DNA of 64,000 bases from Calothrix brevissima NIES-22 (GTDB lineage Bacteria > Cyanobacteriota > Cyanobacteriia > Cyanobacteriales > Nostocaceae), in assembly GCF_002367995.1 (NCBI RefSeq), contig NZ_AP018207.1:7178199-7242198 (forward strand). The letters run 5' to 3'. The notes under the pieces are model-generated. The model made no database searches. It had not been told where the DNA came from and saw nothing but the letters and a program-made list of their open reading frames with translations. Positions 33,941 to 42,598 of the stretch are shown here, one piece after another. How positions within the stretch are numbered: the first letter of the stretch is position 1; each line of letters begins with the position of its first letter. The position numbers were made by a program, and so were the translations under genes.

Positions 33941-34618
33941 CTAAAGCTGCTTTAAGCGATAGCCGAGTCCATGAACGGTTTCAATCAAATCATCAGGAGC
34001 GCCTGCTTCTCTAAGTTTATTTCTGAGACTCTTAATGTGAGATTTCACAGTTTCTTCGCTGGGTGGATCGTTCAGTGACCAGATGCGTTCTATAATGCCG
34101 GTGCGGCTGAGTACCCGCCGACCGCTAGAAACCATAAGTTCTAAAAGGGCAAATTCTTTGGGTGTCAGATGTAGAGGATATTCAGCATAGGTGACTTCAT
34201 AAGTGCTGGAATTTAAATGCAAATCGCCCCAACTCAAGCCACAGGAAGTTGCACCGCTTTGATTGCGGCGTAACAATGCGCGAATGCGAGCCATTAATTC
34301 TGGCATTTCAAAAGGTTTCACCATATAGTCATCTGCGCCTGCATCTAAGCCAGTAACTTTATCAGCTAGGGTATCGCGTGCTGTTAACATCAAGACAGGC
34401 AGACTGCGGTGATGCGATCGCAAGCGTTGACAAAAACTAACACCGTCTAATTTAGGTAAGGTAATATCTAGCACCACTAAGTCATATTCCAAGCCCTTGA
34501 TACAATCCCATGCTGCTTCACCGTCTTGGGCTATATCCACCACATATTGGCGATCGCTCAGGGCTTCCATTAGCATTTCAGCTAGCTGGACATCATCTTC
34601 AACTACCAAAATCCGCAT
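33941..34618 (-). CDS. OmpR-family response regulator
   Basis: A 225-residue two-domain regulator. The receiver has E7/D8/D9, phospho-acceptor D51 (VVLDITLPK), T in MLTARDT and K in YMVKPFEMPEL. The winged helix ends with LTPKEFALLELMVSSG, VKSHIKSLRNKL and VHGLGYRLKQL. It is a DNA-binding regulator whose partner kinase is not adjacent; the orphan CHASE3 kinase at 39266 is the nearest candidate. It is 42 bp upstream of nothing on its own strand, but follows the PBP1A gene (43 bp between them, same strand), so the operon would read PBP1A then regulator. Perfect GGGTA repeats (site C) touch its 3' end, and it is the best candidate to bind the phased repeats. Confidence 0.92.
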   Translation of the reverse strand: MRILVVEDDVQLAEMLMEALSDRQYVVDIAQDGEAAWDCIKGLEYDLVVLDITLPKLDGVSFCQRLRSHHRSLPVLMLTARDTLADKVTGLDAGADDYMVKPFEMPELMARIRALLRRNQSGATSCGLSWGDLHLNSSTYEVTYAEYPLHLTPKEFALLELMVSSGRRVLSRTGIIERIWSLNDPPSEETVKSHIKSLRNKLREAGAPDDLIETVHGLGYRLKQL

Positions 34619-34660
34619 TTCTCAAATAATTTATTGATACCTAATCTCACCTTAATATTT

Positions 34661-36586
34661 TCAATTGGCTTTAGGCCGAGGAAACTTAGAAGGTGACCGA
34701 AATCTTTCTACTGGTACATCTTTAAGTGCCTGCTGCATAAAATCACGCCAGACAGGAGCCACTGTACCACCACCTGTGGCGCTATGCGCTAATTGTCGGT
34801 TGTCGTCTCTCCCTACCCAGATAGCAGTCGTTAACTGCGGTACAGTGCCAATAAACCAAATATCCTTTTCTGAAGAAGTTGTACCAGTTTTGCCTGCGAC
34901 TGGACGACCAATAGCTGCACCTCTACCAGTTCCTTCATTTACTACCGATTGCATCACATCTAAAGTTGCTGCTGATGCCCAAGGGTCAAGAACTAGTTGC
35001 GGTTTTGGAGTATTATCTAGTAACACATTACCACTGCTATCAGTCACGCGGGCAATAATCGTCGCTGGTGATTGCCAGCCATAATTAGCAAATGTTGCAT
35101 AAGCACTAGCCATTTCCAGTGGTGTCACACCAATTGCACCCAATGGCAGAGAACTTACGGGAATCATGGGACTCATAATTCCCAAAGTACGGCAAGTTTC
35201 AATCACTTTATTCATCCCTACAGCTTTACCAAGCTTGATGGCGGGAATATTCCGCGACAGGGATAGAGCAGTACGAATTGATATTGCCCCCATAAAGCTA
35301 TTATCGTAGTTGCGCGGATAATACCAACCGCTACCATCTCGATAACTAACTGGGGTATCTAATATGGTTGAATTAGGCGTGAATTTCCCACTGGCAAAAG
35401 CGGTATAGTAGACGAACGGCTTAAAAGAAGATCCCGGCTGGCGCTGTGCTTGAGTGGCGCGGTTGAATTCACTAGTTTTGGCATCAATACCACCAACGAG
35501 TGCTTTAACAAAATGTGTGCGCGGATCGATAGCCACCAAAGCCATTTGATTTTTATATATTCCTTGATTTTCCAGGTTTCGATGCCACTTCTTAATTGTT
35601 TTTTCTGCCATTAATTGGAAGTTGGTATCTACTGTAGTTTGTATCCGCATTCCTCCTTTGAGTAGTGATTCCCGCCCAAACTTTTTAATAATTTCCTGGG
35701 CTACGCTATTGGTAACATAAGGCAAAGCGCTACCTTGAAAAGATTTAATTTGACCTAGTTTGATTGGTTGTTTGATGGCATCATTATATTCTTTTTGGCT
35801 AATCCAATTTAATTCCAACATCCGCGCCAGTACGTCTTTTTGCTTTTGTTTAGCCAATTTCATGTTGACAAATGGGCTATATTCTTCTGGCGCGGGAATT
35901 AATCCTGCCATCATTGCTGATTCAGCTAGAGTTAAATTGGCGGCTGATTTTTTAAAGTAAGTGCGTGCTGCTGTTTGCACGCCATAATTATTGTGTCCCC
36001 AATAAACTTGGTTGAGGTACATTTCTAAAATTTGGTCTTTAGTCAGAACTTGCTCTAACCTAATTGCTAATACTGCTTCGGCGATTTTTCTGCTAATAGC
36101 ACGTTTTTGAGATAAAAAGATATTTTTCACTAACTGCATGGTGATTGTCGAACCACCTTCTCGCACACCTCCAGCTACCCAGTTAGCGATCGCAGCTCGT
36201 CCAATACCTACAGGATTAATACCGTGATGTTCGTAGAAATTACTGTCTTCGCTAGCTAATACAGCTCGTTTTAAATGGGGAGAAATGACATCTAAAGCTA
36301 CTACTTGCCGATTAGCTTCACCATGTATGCGTGCTAAAAGCTTGCCTTTAATATCATATATATATGTTGTTTCTGAAGGAAAGAAGTTGCGTAATTGCCT
36401 CACATCTGGTAAATCTCGAAAACTGATGGCTAAACCAACTAATCCTCCCGATATCACAGCAGTTGATAATGCCATAATTGCTAGGAGCGTACCTCCAGTT
36501 ATCTGACCAACTCCTTGCCAAAATTCACGACCGGGTAAATTGTGAATTTGTGATGATTTATTATCAATAATTTTAGATGAAGACAC
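34661..36586 (-). CDS. Class A penicillin-binding protein (PBP1A type)
   Basis: Bifunctional peptidoglycan synthase of 641 residues. It has an N-terminal membrane anchor at about 25-50 and the glycosyltransferase GT51 domain with EDSNFYEHHGINPVGIGRA, GGSTITMQLVKN and the Q-x-YWGHNNYGVQTAA region. The transpeptidase follows, with the active-site S386-S-F-K389, the SxN region (SLSRNIPA) and KTGTTSS. It polymerises and cross-links the cell wall. The start is a GTG preceded by GAGGAAG. It is followed by the response regulator, with only 42 bp between them, suggesting co-transcription. All catalytic residues appear present. Confidence 0.94.
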   Translation of the reverse strand: MSSSKIIDNKSSQIHNLPGREFWQGVGQITGGTLLAIMALSTAVISGGLVGLAISFRDLPDVRQLRNFFPSETTYIYDIKGKLLARIHGEANRQVVALDVISPHLKRAVLASEDSNFYEHHGINPVGIGRAAIANWVAGGVREGGSTITMQLVKNIFLSQKRAISRKIAEAVLAIRLEQVLTKDQILEMYLNQVYWGHNNYGVQTAARTYFKKSAANLTLAESAMMAGLIPAPEEYSPFVNMKLAKQKQKDVLARMLELNWISQKEYNDAIKQPIKLGQIKSFQGSALPYVTNSVAQEIIKKFGRESLLKGGMRIQTTVDTNFQLMAEKTIKKWHRNLENQGIYKNQMALVAIDPRTHFVKALVGGIDAKTSEFNRATQAQRQPGSSFKPFVYYTAFASGKFTPNSTILDTPVSYRDGSGWYYPRNYDNSFMGAISIRTALSLSRNIPAIKLGKAVGMNKVIETCRTLGIMSPMIPVSSLPLGAIGVTPLEMASAYATFANYGWQSPATIIARVTDSSGNVLLDNTPKPQLVLDPWASAATLDVMQSVVNEGTGRGAAIGRPVAGKTGTTSSEKDIWFIGTVPQLTTAIWVGRDDNRQLAHSATGGGTVAPVWRDFMQQALKDVPVERFRSPSKFPRPKAN

Positions 36587-36794
36587 GGTAATTTCACTTC
36601 CTCATTTGTAAATTCAACTCAATTAAAGTCTTCGAGAATACCAAGTTGCTTTATAAATAATTGAATTCAGAGATTAGTTCTGAAAATTTTTAATTCTTCG
36701 ATGATTTGTAGTTGCGTTACAAAATAATTTAGCACCCTAAGCTTTAGGATAAATTAAGAGCGATCGCCAAAACAATCTTCCCAATGCCAGATAT

Positions 36795-38612
36795 TTAGTT
36801 GACTCCTTGACTAGGGGGAATTTGCTCTAGGGGAATCAGTGCATTGATGACAGATTTGACAATTGGTGCGGCGACAGTACCACCGTAAGCATTGCTTCCT
36901 TGGGCTTCATCTACCAATGCTAAAACTACATAATGGGGAGATTGTGCTGGTAATATCCCCAAGAAACTGGTGATATAAGCGCCTGTTTGATAACCACCAC
37001 GAGAATTGGCTTTTTGCGCTGTACCGGTTTTACCTGCTATGCGATAACCAGAAATCTTTGATGCTTTTCCAGTTCCTTTGTCTACCACAGTTTCCATCAT
37101 TTTTATTACCTGGTGAGTTGTCATAGGTGAGAAAATTTGCCTTGGTATGGGGAGAGTGGGAGAATAATGCATCTGTCCTTGACTATCCATCAGTCCTTTA
37201 ATTACATGAGGTGTCACTAATTTACCTCCGTTAGCTAAAGCACCATGTAATTGCACTAGTTGTAGTGCTGTTAGAGAAAAGCCTTGTCCAAAGGAAGCTG
37301 TCGCTTTCTCAATGGGTGAAGCCATAAATTTTTCTTGACTTTTTAATTGACTAGTAACTGCAAATGGTAAATCTGTATTGATAGATTGTCCTAGCCCTAA
37401 GCGTTGCAACCATTGATAATAGATGTAAGTTGGCAATCGCTGCATAATTTTTACCATGCCAACATTACTAGAGTGTTGTAAAATTTGTGCAATATCGATT
37501 GTGCGATCGCGGTTTTGCTCGGCATTTTTGATGGTGCGATCGGCTACTCTCATAAAACCGGGATCGTCAAACATATCATCTGGTTTAATTACACCAGTCT
37601 CTAATGCGATCGCCACATTTAAAGGCTTGAAAGTCGATCCTGGTTCATATAAATCTGCTACTGTCCAATTTTTAAATAAAGAAATATCAGCTTGAGAATA
37701 TTTATTAGGGTTATAACTGGGTACAGAGACTAAAGCGAGCAATGAACCATCCCATGCATCCATGACAATGACAGCACCGCGTTTTGCCCTAAACTTTTCC
37801 ACTTGTTGTTGGAGTGCAGTCTGCGCTATTCTTTGAATGCGGCTATCAATAGTTAGTTGTAGTCGTAAGTCATCAAGATTGAGAAATCCTGTTGGCGTAC
37901 CATCAGGTAGCAATGCTCCGTTTCCTTGTCGCCTGAGTTTTACAGTTTGTGCAGAACGCGCCAGTAAATTTTCTTGGCTGTATTCTACACCAGCTTGACC
38001 TTGACGTTCTGTATTAATGTAACCCACCACATCTGCAGTTAAATCTGCTTCTGGATAAAATCGCAAGTATTTTTGAGTTAGTTCCAAGCCATTAAGATGT
38101 AATGCAAATATTTGAGTAGCAATTTCTTCTGGGACAGCAGAATCAAGTAAAATCCCACTTTTTTGACCTTGAAAAATTTTGACTAATTCATCAGCATTTT
38201 TATTAAGAATTACAGCTAGGCGTTTTGCTATTTCTTCTGGTTTTTTTTGAAACAGTCGAGGATGGGCGTATAAAGTATACACAATCCGGTCAAAAGCTAA
38301 GACATAATTATTGCGATCTACAATCATGCGCCGAGGGGTAAAAGGTCGCAAACTCACTGTTTGCTGGTTTCTAGCTCTTTTGGTCAGGTTTTCTCCCTGG
38401 ACAATTTGTAATTGATACAAATTGATCGCCAATCTTAATCCAGCTAAGATTAATATGCACCAAACTACAAATAATCTGTTTCTATTAGGCGATATTTGCT
38501 TTTCGCTATTGGTGAATAGCTTATTGCTAATATATTGTCTAAAACCCTGTCTCTTTTTGAATACAGTGCGATCGGAAAATTTTGACTTTGTTCTACTAGT
38601 AGATTTATGCAT
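36795..38612 (-). CDS. Class B penicillin-binding protein (PBP2/FtsI type)
   Basis: Monofunctional transpeptidase of 605 residues. It has an N-terminal cytoplasmic basic part, a membrane anchor at about 45-66 (LFVVWCILILAGLRLAINLY), a dimerisation/pedestal domain, and a transpeptidase with S326-T-F-K329 (PGSTFKPLN), SSN (QHSSNVGMV) and KTGTAQKA. It is a septal or elongation wall synthase of the FtsI/Pbp2 type. The main division gene copy is usually elsewhere, so this one may be an accessory copy for stress or cell differentiation; that is inference. A small gene (paralogue B) lies 17 bp upstream, and the PBP1A gene lies 208 bp downstream. Confidence 0.93.
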   Translation of the reverse strand: MHKSTSRTKSKFSDRTVFKKRQGFRQYISNKLFTNSEKQISPNRNRLFVVWCILILAGLRLAINLYQLQIVQGENLTKRARNQQTVSLRPFTPRRMIVDRNNYVLAFDRIVYTLYAHPRLFQKKPEEIAKRLAVILNKNADELVKIFQGQKSGILLDSAVPEEIATQIFALHLNGLELTQKYLRFYPEADLTADVVGYINTERQGQAGVEYSQENLLARSAQTVKLRRQGNGALLPDGTPTGFLNLDDLRLQLTIDSRIQRIAQTALQQQVEKFRAKRGAVIVMDAWDGSLLALVSVPSYNPNKYSQADISLFKNWTVADLYEPGSTFKPLNVAIALETGVIKPDDMFDDPGFMRVADRTIKNAEQNRDRTIDIAQILQHSSNVGMVKIMQRLPTYIYYQWLQRLGLGQSINTDLPFAVTSQLKSQEKFMASPIEKATASFGQGFSLTALQLVQLHGALANGGKLVTPHVIKGLMDSQGQMHYSPTLPIPRQIFSPMTTHQVIKMMETVVDKGTGKASKISGYRIAGKTGTAQKANSRGGYQTGAYITSFLGILPAQSPHYVVLALVDEAQGSNAYGGTVAAPIVKSVINALIPLEQIPPSQGVN

Positions 38613-38629
38613 AGCTAATTTTGAATACC

Positions 38630-38839
38630 CTAAAAGCTTGGCAAAAATTTTCTAGACGATAACATGGAACTTCTATTATTAAAAATTTTGCTGCTCTGAG
38701 AAAATTTTAGTAAAGAATCAATCAGCAAGATAATTGCTTTATGAAGGGATAGATAATTGCTGACTGTATTAAAGCTGCACTGATGATACTGTTTATTAGT
38801 CAGTACAAGGTTAGCAATATTAACTAAAAGATGAGACAT
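38630..38839 (-). CDS. Small protein, paralogue B of a two-member local family
   Basis: A 69-residue protein of unknown function, beginning MSHLLVNIANLVLTNKQYHQ. It contains AIILLIDSLLKFSQSSK and ends LSSRKFLPSF, with the same block order as the protein at 33066-33296. The middle is more diverged and the C-terminus a few residues shorter. It is 17 bp upstream of the PBP2 gene, so they are probably co-transcribed, and lies 77 bp behind a four-unit phased repeat. Paralogy and conserved context are seen in the sequence; any regulatory role is inference. Confidence 0.65.
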   Translation of the reverse strand: MSHLLVNIANLVLTNKQYHQCSFNTVSNYLSLHKAIILLIDSLLKFSQSSKIFNNRSSMLSSRKFLPSF

Positions 38840-38915
38840 AAAATTGTCACAAAGAATAAAATAGTCTTGTGGATTTTTCTTTATGTTTAACTGTACACCT
38901 TATATACCAAAAAAA

Positions 38916-38959
38916 TGGGGAGAAATCGGTGAGAAATCGGTGAGAAATTGGGTAATTAG
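38916..38959 (-). promoter_or_regulatory. Four 11-bp-phased repeats before small gene B (site D)
   Basis: Units begin at 38916, 38927, 38938 and 38949: TGGGGAGAAAT, CGGTGAGAAAT, CGGTGAGAAAT, TGGGTAATTAG. The two central units are identical. It lies 77-120 bp before the leftward small gene and PBP2, matching site B. Confidence 0.7.
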
Positions 38960-39130
38960 CGTATGGATATCAAAGACACAGGATTTGGGGAAGAAGCTAC
39001 CTTCGCCACAAGCACCAAGCGCCGGGCAAAACAACCTCGTTCATGCACGGATCGGAGTTGGTTGTACCTTTCAATGAATTCAAGTTGACTAATATTATCA
39101 GCTATTTAGTTAAGATATATCAAAATTAAA

Positions 39131-39167
39131 ATTCTCCAAACTAAATAATTAAAATAGTTTGAAGAAT
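39131..39167. repeat. Hairpin, copy 2 of duplicated segment
   Basis: ATTCTCCAAAC pairs with GTTTGAAGAAT with one mismatch. It corresponds to the perfect hairpin at 33814-33846. About 93 bp after the stem start comes the next phased repeat, as in copy 1. Confidence 0.5.
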
Positions 39168-39224
39168 GTATAGTGTAAAAGAGGTTAATTCAATTATTAG
39201 CCTAACAATAAATTGTCGAGATAA

Positions 39225-39258
39225 GGGGCAGATATCGGGTAAAAATAGGGGAATTTAA
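39225..39258. promoter_or_regulatory. Three 11-bp-phased repeats before the CHASE3 kinase (site E)
   Basis: GGGCA at 39226, GGGTA at 39237 and GGGGA at 39248 are 11 bp apart. The last unit ends about 8 bp before the kinase ATG and so overlaps the ribosome-binding region. A bound protein here would block expression, or the site serves the leftward genes. Confidence 0.6.
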
Positions 39259-39265
39259 AGGTAGC

Positions 39266-40639
39266 ATGATGAAATGGTCGCTGGAAAAAAAATGGATTGC
39301 CTCTGGTTTTGGTTTATCTTTGCTACTCATGGGTATAGTGAGTCTGATTTCTTACCAAAATGCCACTCAGTTAATTGCAAGTAGTAATAAAGTAAAGCAT
39401 ACACATGAAGTAATGAAAAGCCTGATCGATATCTTTGCTACCTTGACTGATGCCGAAGCAGGACGTAGAGGGTATATTCTGTTTGGAGAACAATCGGAAC
39501 TCAAACGTTATGAACAGGCAATGCAAAGTCTAGATACCAAAGTCAAAAACTTGCAACAACAACTTGCTGATGATACTTCTCAACAGCAACAACTCATGAA
39601 GCTGAAAGTCTTAATTTCTCAAAGAGTTGAACTTTCTCAACAGTCGCTCAAACTTCAGGAATTAGGCAAATCAACCGTTGCACTGCAAGCTACGAAAATT
39701 AACCAAACTCGTGGTGAAATTCGCCAAACTCTGGCTCAGTTGCAAGCAAGAGAAGAACAATTACTAGAAATATCGGTGAAACATTCCCAGCAAAATATTC
39801 ATAACAGAATGTTAATTGAATTTCTGGGTACAGTCCTGAGTTTTGCTATTTTACTGGCTGTTTACGCTTTGCTTTATCAACAATTGGTGAAGCGTCAGCA
39901 AGCAGAAGCTTTGCAACGAACATTAGCTCAAGAAAAAGAACTCAGTGAATTAAAACTAAGGTTTTTTTCGATGGTTTCTCATGAATTTCGTACCCCTTTG
40001 AGTATTATTTTAGGTTCGGCTCAATTATTAGCTCAAAGCAATCAGCAGTGGACAGAAGAAAAGAAAGTTAAAAATTTACATCGGATTCAATCTTCAGCTC
40101 GGTCAATGAACCAATTGTTAACCGATATTCTGACTCTGACTAGGGCAGAAGCTGGTAAACTAGAATTTCATCCCGAACTTTTAGATTTAGAAGCATTTTG
40201 TCTTAACTTAATTGAAGATATTCAATTTTGCAATCAACCACAACATCCAATTAAATTTATTACAAAAAATAACTGTACCCATGCTCAGTTAGATGAAAAT
40301 TTGCTGTACTCTACTCTCAGTAATTTACTTTCCAATGCCATTAAATACTCGCCAGCAGAGGCAGATATATTGTTAATCCTTAGTTGTGAAGCAGACACCA
40401 TTATTTTCCAAGTTAAAGATTCTGGCATAGGTATACCATCAGAATTTCAGCCGCATTTATTTGAGCCTTTTCACCGTGCAGATAATGTGGGTAAAATTGT
40501 TGGAACCGGACTAGGACTAGCTGTAGTTAAAAAGTGTGTGGAATTGCATCGAGGCGAAATTTACGTAGAAAGTGAGGTAGGTGTTGGCACTACTTTCACA
40601 GTAAAAATTCCCCAATCTCACAGCCAAATCAAGAAGTGA
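39266..40639 (+). CDS. CHASE3-domain sensor histidine kinase
   Basis: A 457-residue membrane kinase. The first membrane segment lies at about 10-30, then an extracytoplasmic helical CHASE3 domain (about 35-180; TLTDAEAGRRGYILFGE), a second membrane segment at about 182-205, and a short coiled linker. HisKA carries H239 in SMVSHEFRTPLSIILG, and HATPase has NLLSNAIKYSP and GTGLGLAVVKKCVELHRG. There is no HAMP domain and no adjacent regulator, so it is an orphan kinase. The OmpR-type regulator at 33941 may be its partner, since both loci carry the same repeat-hairpin-repeat segment. The ATG at 39266 is directly followed by a second one, and site E lies just in front. Confidence 0.92.
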   Translation: MMKWSLEKKWIASGFGLSLLLMGIVSLISYQNATQLIASSNKVKHTHEVMKSLIDIFATLTDAEAGRRGYILFGEQSELKRYEQAMQSLDTKVKNLQQQLADDTSQQQQLMKLKVLISQRVELSQQSLKLQELGKSTVALQATKINQTRGEIRQTLAQLQAREEQLLEISVKHSQQNIHNRMLIEFLGTVLSFAILLAVYALLYQQLVKRQQAEALQRTLAQEKELSELKLRFFSMVSHEFRTPLSIILGSAQLLAQSNQQWTEEKKVKNLHRIQSSARSMNQLLTDILTLTRAEAGKLEFHPELLDLEAFCLNLIEDIQFCNQPQHPIKFITKNNCTHAQLDENLLYSTLSNLLSNAIKYSPAEADILLILSCEADTIIFQVKDSGIGIPSEFQPHLFEPFHRADNVGKIVGTGLGLAVVKKCVELHRGEIYVESEVGVGTTFTVKIPQSHSQIKK

Positions 40640-40885
40640 ATAGAATGAATTTTCTGATGCTCCGGATCGGAAATGACAGGTTATAAATTAGAGTCGCCTA
40701 GATTTGTAAACATTACCTTTATAAGAAAGGCTAGCTGAAAACCCTTGAGGATGTGACTCGTAGCGTGGCGAAGAGACACATCCGTACTTTAGGCAAGGGG
40801 ACGGCAGTTGCTTCAAGCCGGGGAACCCGTCCAACGCACTGCCTCATGAAAGCTGCCGGGAGGCGTTTACGCCTCATTGATGTTA

Positions 40886-41290
40886 TCAATCACGCTGTTG
40901 TGCAATATATCGTTTTACTGTCTCTGTACAAATATTGCCAGCAGTGGACACAAAGTAACTGGGTGTCCACAAAGTTGGGAGCTTGAGTAATTCTGGAAAT
41001 TCTTTTCTTAAGTGATGACTTGCCCTTCCTTTAATCCTGTTCATCATTTGAGCAGGATTATCTGTAGGCTTTGCGTTCAAAAATAAATGTACATGGTCAG
41101 GCATAATTTCCATTGCAATGATTCTCCATCTATTCTCATTGCATACCTCACATATAATTTCCTGTAATCGTTCTGCTATTGTGCCAACTAAAACTTTCTT
41201 CCTGCGCTTTGGAATAAAAACAAAGTGATAGTTAAGCAAAGATATCGCGTTACCTTCGTGTCTGTATTCATCCGGCGAAAAACTAGCCAT
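40886..41290 (-). CDS. tnpA: IS200/IS605 transposase TnpA (HUH/Y1)
   Basis: A 134-residue Y1 transposase that cuts and rejoins single-stranded DNA at the hairpin ends of the element. The HUH motif is visible as H66-V-H68 in MPDHVHLFLN, and the catalytic tyrosine Y128 in TETVKRYIAQQ. The N-terminus (LLNYHFVFIPKRRKKVL) is typical. The length matches the family and no damage is seen, so it is probably active. It is divergent from tnpB. Its 3' end lies next to the GAGGCG hairpin of the element's left end. Confidence 0.95.
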   Translation of the reverse strand: MASFSPDEYRHEGNAISLLNYHFVFIPKRRKKVLVGTIAERLQEIICEVCNENRWRIIAMEIMPDHVHLFLNAKPTDNPAQMMNRIKGRASHHLRKEFPELLKLPTLWTPSYFVSTAGNICTETVKRYIAQQRD

Positions 41291-41370
41291 CTTAATTTTC
41301 TCTATTGTTTATAGTTTATTTGTATTGTAGAATTAACATAGTCTATAAACAAGAAGGGGGTGATTAAGTA

Positions 41371-42576
41371 GTGCTGGTATTGGAGTACAAAGTTAAGGCA
41401 AGGCAATCACAGTATCAAGCTATTAATGAAGCTATTCGTACAACGCAGTTCATTAGAAATAAGGCTATTAGATACTGGATGGATTCACTCAAAGACTCGA
41501 AAATTAATAAAATTGCTTTAAACAATTACTCAACAGCACTACGCAAAGAGTTTAAGTTTGTGGAAGAACTAAATTCAATGGCTTGTCAATCTGCTACCGA
41601 GAGAGCTTGGAGTGCTATTGACAGATTTTATAGTAACTGCAAGAAAAATGTTCCTCTTAAGAAGGGATCTCCACGCTTCCAGAAAGATAATCGCTCTGTT
41701 GAGTATAAGACTTCTGGATGGTCGCTGCATCCCACTAAAAGACGCATCACTTTTACCGACAAAAAAGGTATTGGTGAAGTCAAGCTACTTGGGAAATGGG
41801 ATATTCATGCATACCCAGCTAAATCAATAAAGCGTGTCCGGTTAGTCAAAAAAGCTGATGGGTATTACTGTCAATTTGCAGTTGATATTGAAGTCTCAAC
41901 AGAATCCAGAATTGCTGATGGTGAATTAGGTTTAGATGTTGGTCTAGAATTTTTCTACTCAGACTCTAACGGACACCATGAAGAAAATCCTAGATTTTTA
42001 AGGAAAGCACAGAAAGCAATTAAACACGCTCAACGTCAGATATACAAAAAGGAGAAAGGCAAAAATCAACGACGCAAAGCTAGACAGAGATATGCACGGA
42101 AGCATTTAAAAGTAAGTAGGCAACGTAATGAGCATTCTAAGAGACTAGGACGCTGCGTATGCAAGGCTAACGCCTTAGTAGCCTATGAAGATTTAAATGT
42201 TAAAGGCATGGTAAAAAATCATTGTTTAGCCAAAAGTATTAATGACGCTTCATGGTCATTGTTCCGTCATTGGCTAGAATATTTTGCGGTTAAATTCAAC
42301 TCACAAGCTGTTGCTGTCAATCCGAGAATGACATCTCAAAAATGTTCAGATTGTGGTGCAATTGTGAAAAAATCGCTCTCTACTCGTTCCCATGTTTGTG
42401 GATGCGGATGTGAGTTACAGCGCGACCATAACGCAGCAATAAATATTCTGAATCTTGCAAAAGCTAGCTTGGGACACAAGCAAAGTAACGCTACAGGACT
42501 AGTAACCTCTACTCTGCTTGGGGAAACCCTGGTAGAGCAAGTAACTAGGGTGAATGTAGAATCCCCGACCCTTTAG
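41371..42576 (+). CDS. tnpB: TnpB, RNA-guided nuclease of IS200/IS605
   Basis: A 401-residue OrfB/TnpB protein. RuvC residues are visible: D189 in LGLDVGLEF, E273 in AYEDLNVKGM and D352 in RDHNAAINIL. A four-cysteine zinc finger lies between (CSDCGAIV and CGCGCELQ). TnpB proteins are known to be RNA-guided DNA nucleases, ancestors of Cas12, that use a guide RNA made from the element's right end and help retain the element. The start is a GTG with AAGGGGG a few bases upstream. All catalytic residues are present. The last 78 bp overlap the 3' end of the TauE gene on the other strand. Confidence 0.94.
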   Translation: MLVLEYKVKARQSQYQAINEAIRTTQFIRNKAIRYWMDSLKDSKINKIALNNYSTALRKEFKFVEELNSMACQSATERAWSAIDRFYSNCKKNVPLKKGSPRFQKDNRSVEYKTSGWSLHPTKRRITFTDKKGIGEVKLLGKWDIHAYPAKSIKRVRLVKKADGYYCQFAVDIEVSTESRIADGELGLDVGLEFFYSDSNGHHEENPRFLRKAQKAIKHAQRQIYKKEKGKNQRRKARQRYARKHLKVSRQRNEHSKRLGRCVCKANALVAYEDLNVKGMVKNHCLAKSINDASWSLFRHWLEYFAVKFNSQAVAVNPRMTSQKCSDCGAIVKKSLSTRSHVCGCGCELQRDHNAAINILNLAKASLGHKQSNATGLVTSTLLGETLVEQVTRVNVESPTL

Positions 42577-42598
42577 GGCGGGGAGTGTCAAAGCACTT
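42420..42598 (+). ncRNA. Probable omega/reRNA of the TnpB element
   Basis: By analogy with characterised elements, the guide RNA scaffold spans the 3' end of tnpB and the right end of the element, with the guide taken from flanking DNA. Here the region ends with a hairpin at 42565-42585 (CCCCG..CGGGG), shortly before the presumed element end. Boundaries are inferred. The guide would then be the sequence beginning near 42590, inside the TauE gene. Confidence 0.4.

Larger units (their letters stand above)
40746..42598. mobile_element. IS200/IS605-family element with divergent tnpA and tnpB
   Basis: The element contains tnpA (leftward) and tnpB (rightward) with 80 bp between their starts. The presumed left end holds several hairpins: GGATGTG/CACATCC around 40757-40791, GGACGG/CCGTCC around 40799-40832, and GAGGCG-TTTA-CGCCTC at 40860-40875. 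The presumed right end holds the CCCCG-A-CCC-TTTA-GGG-CGGGG hairpin at 42565-42585. Exact ends are estimates, because this family has no inverted repeats. The right end is embedded in the 3' end of a TauE gene. Confidence 0.8.

Noticed and set aside
38883-39077. Rightward 64-residue frame
   Set aside because: It runs through the four-unit phased repeat, its residues follow the repeat (GEIGEKSVRN), and it has no ribosome binding site.
40753-40986. Rightward 77-residue frame beside tnpA
   Set aside because: It consists of the hairpin-rich left end of the IS200/IS605 element and antisense tnpA.
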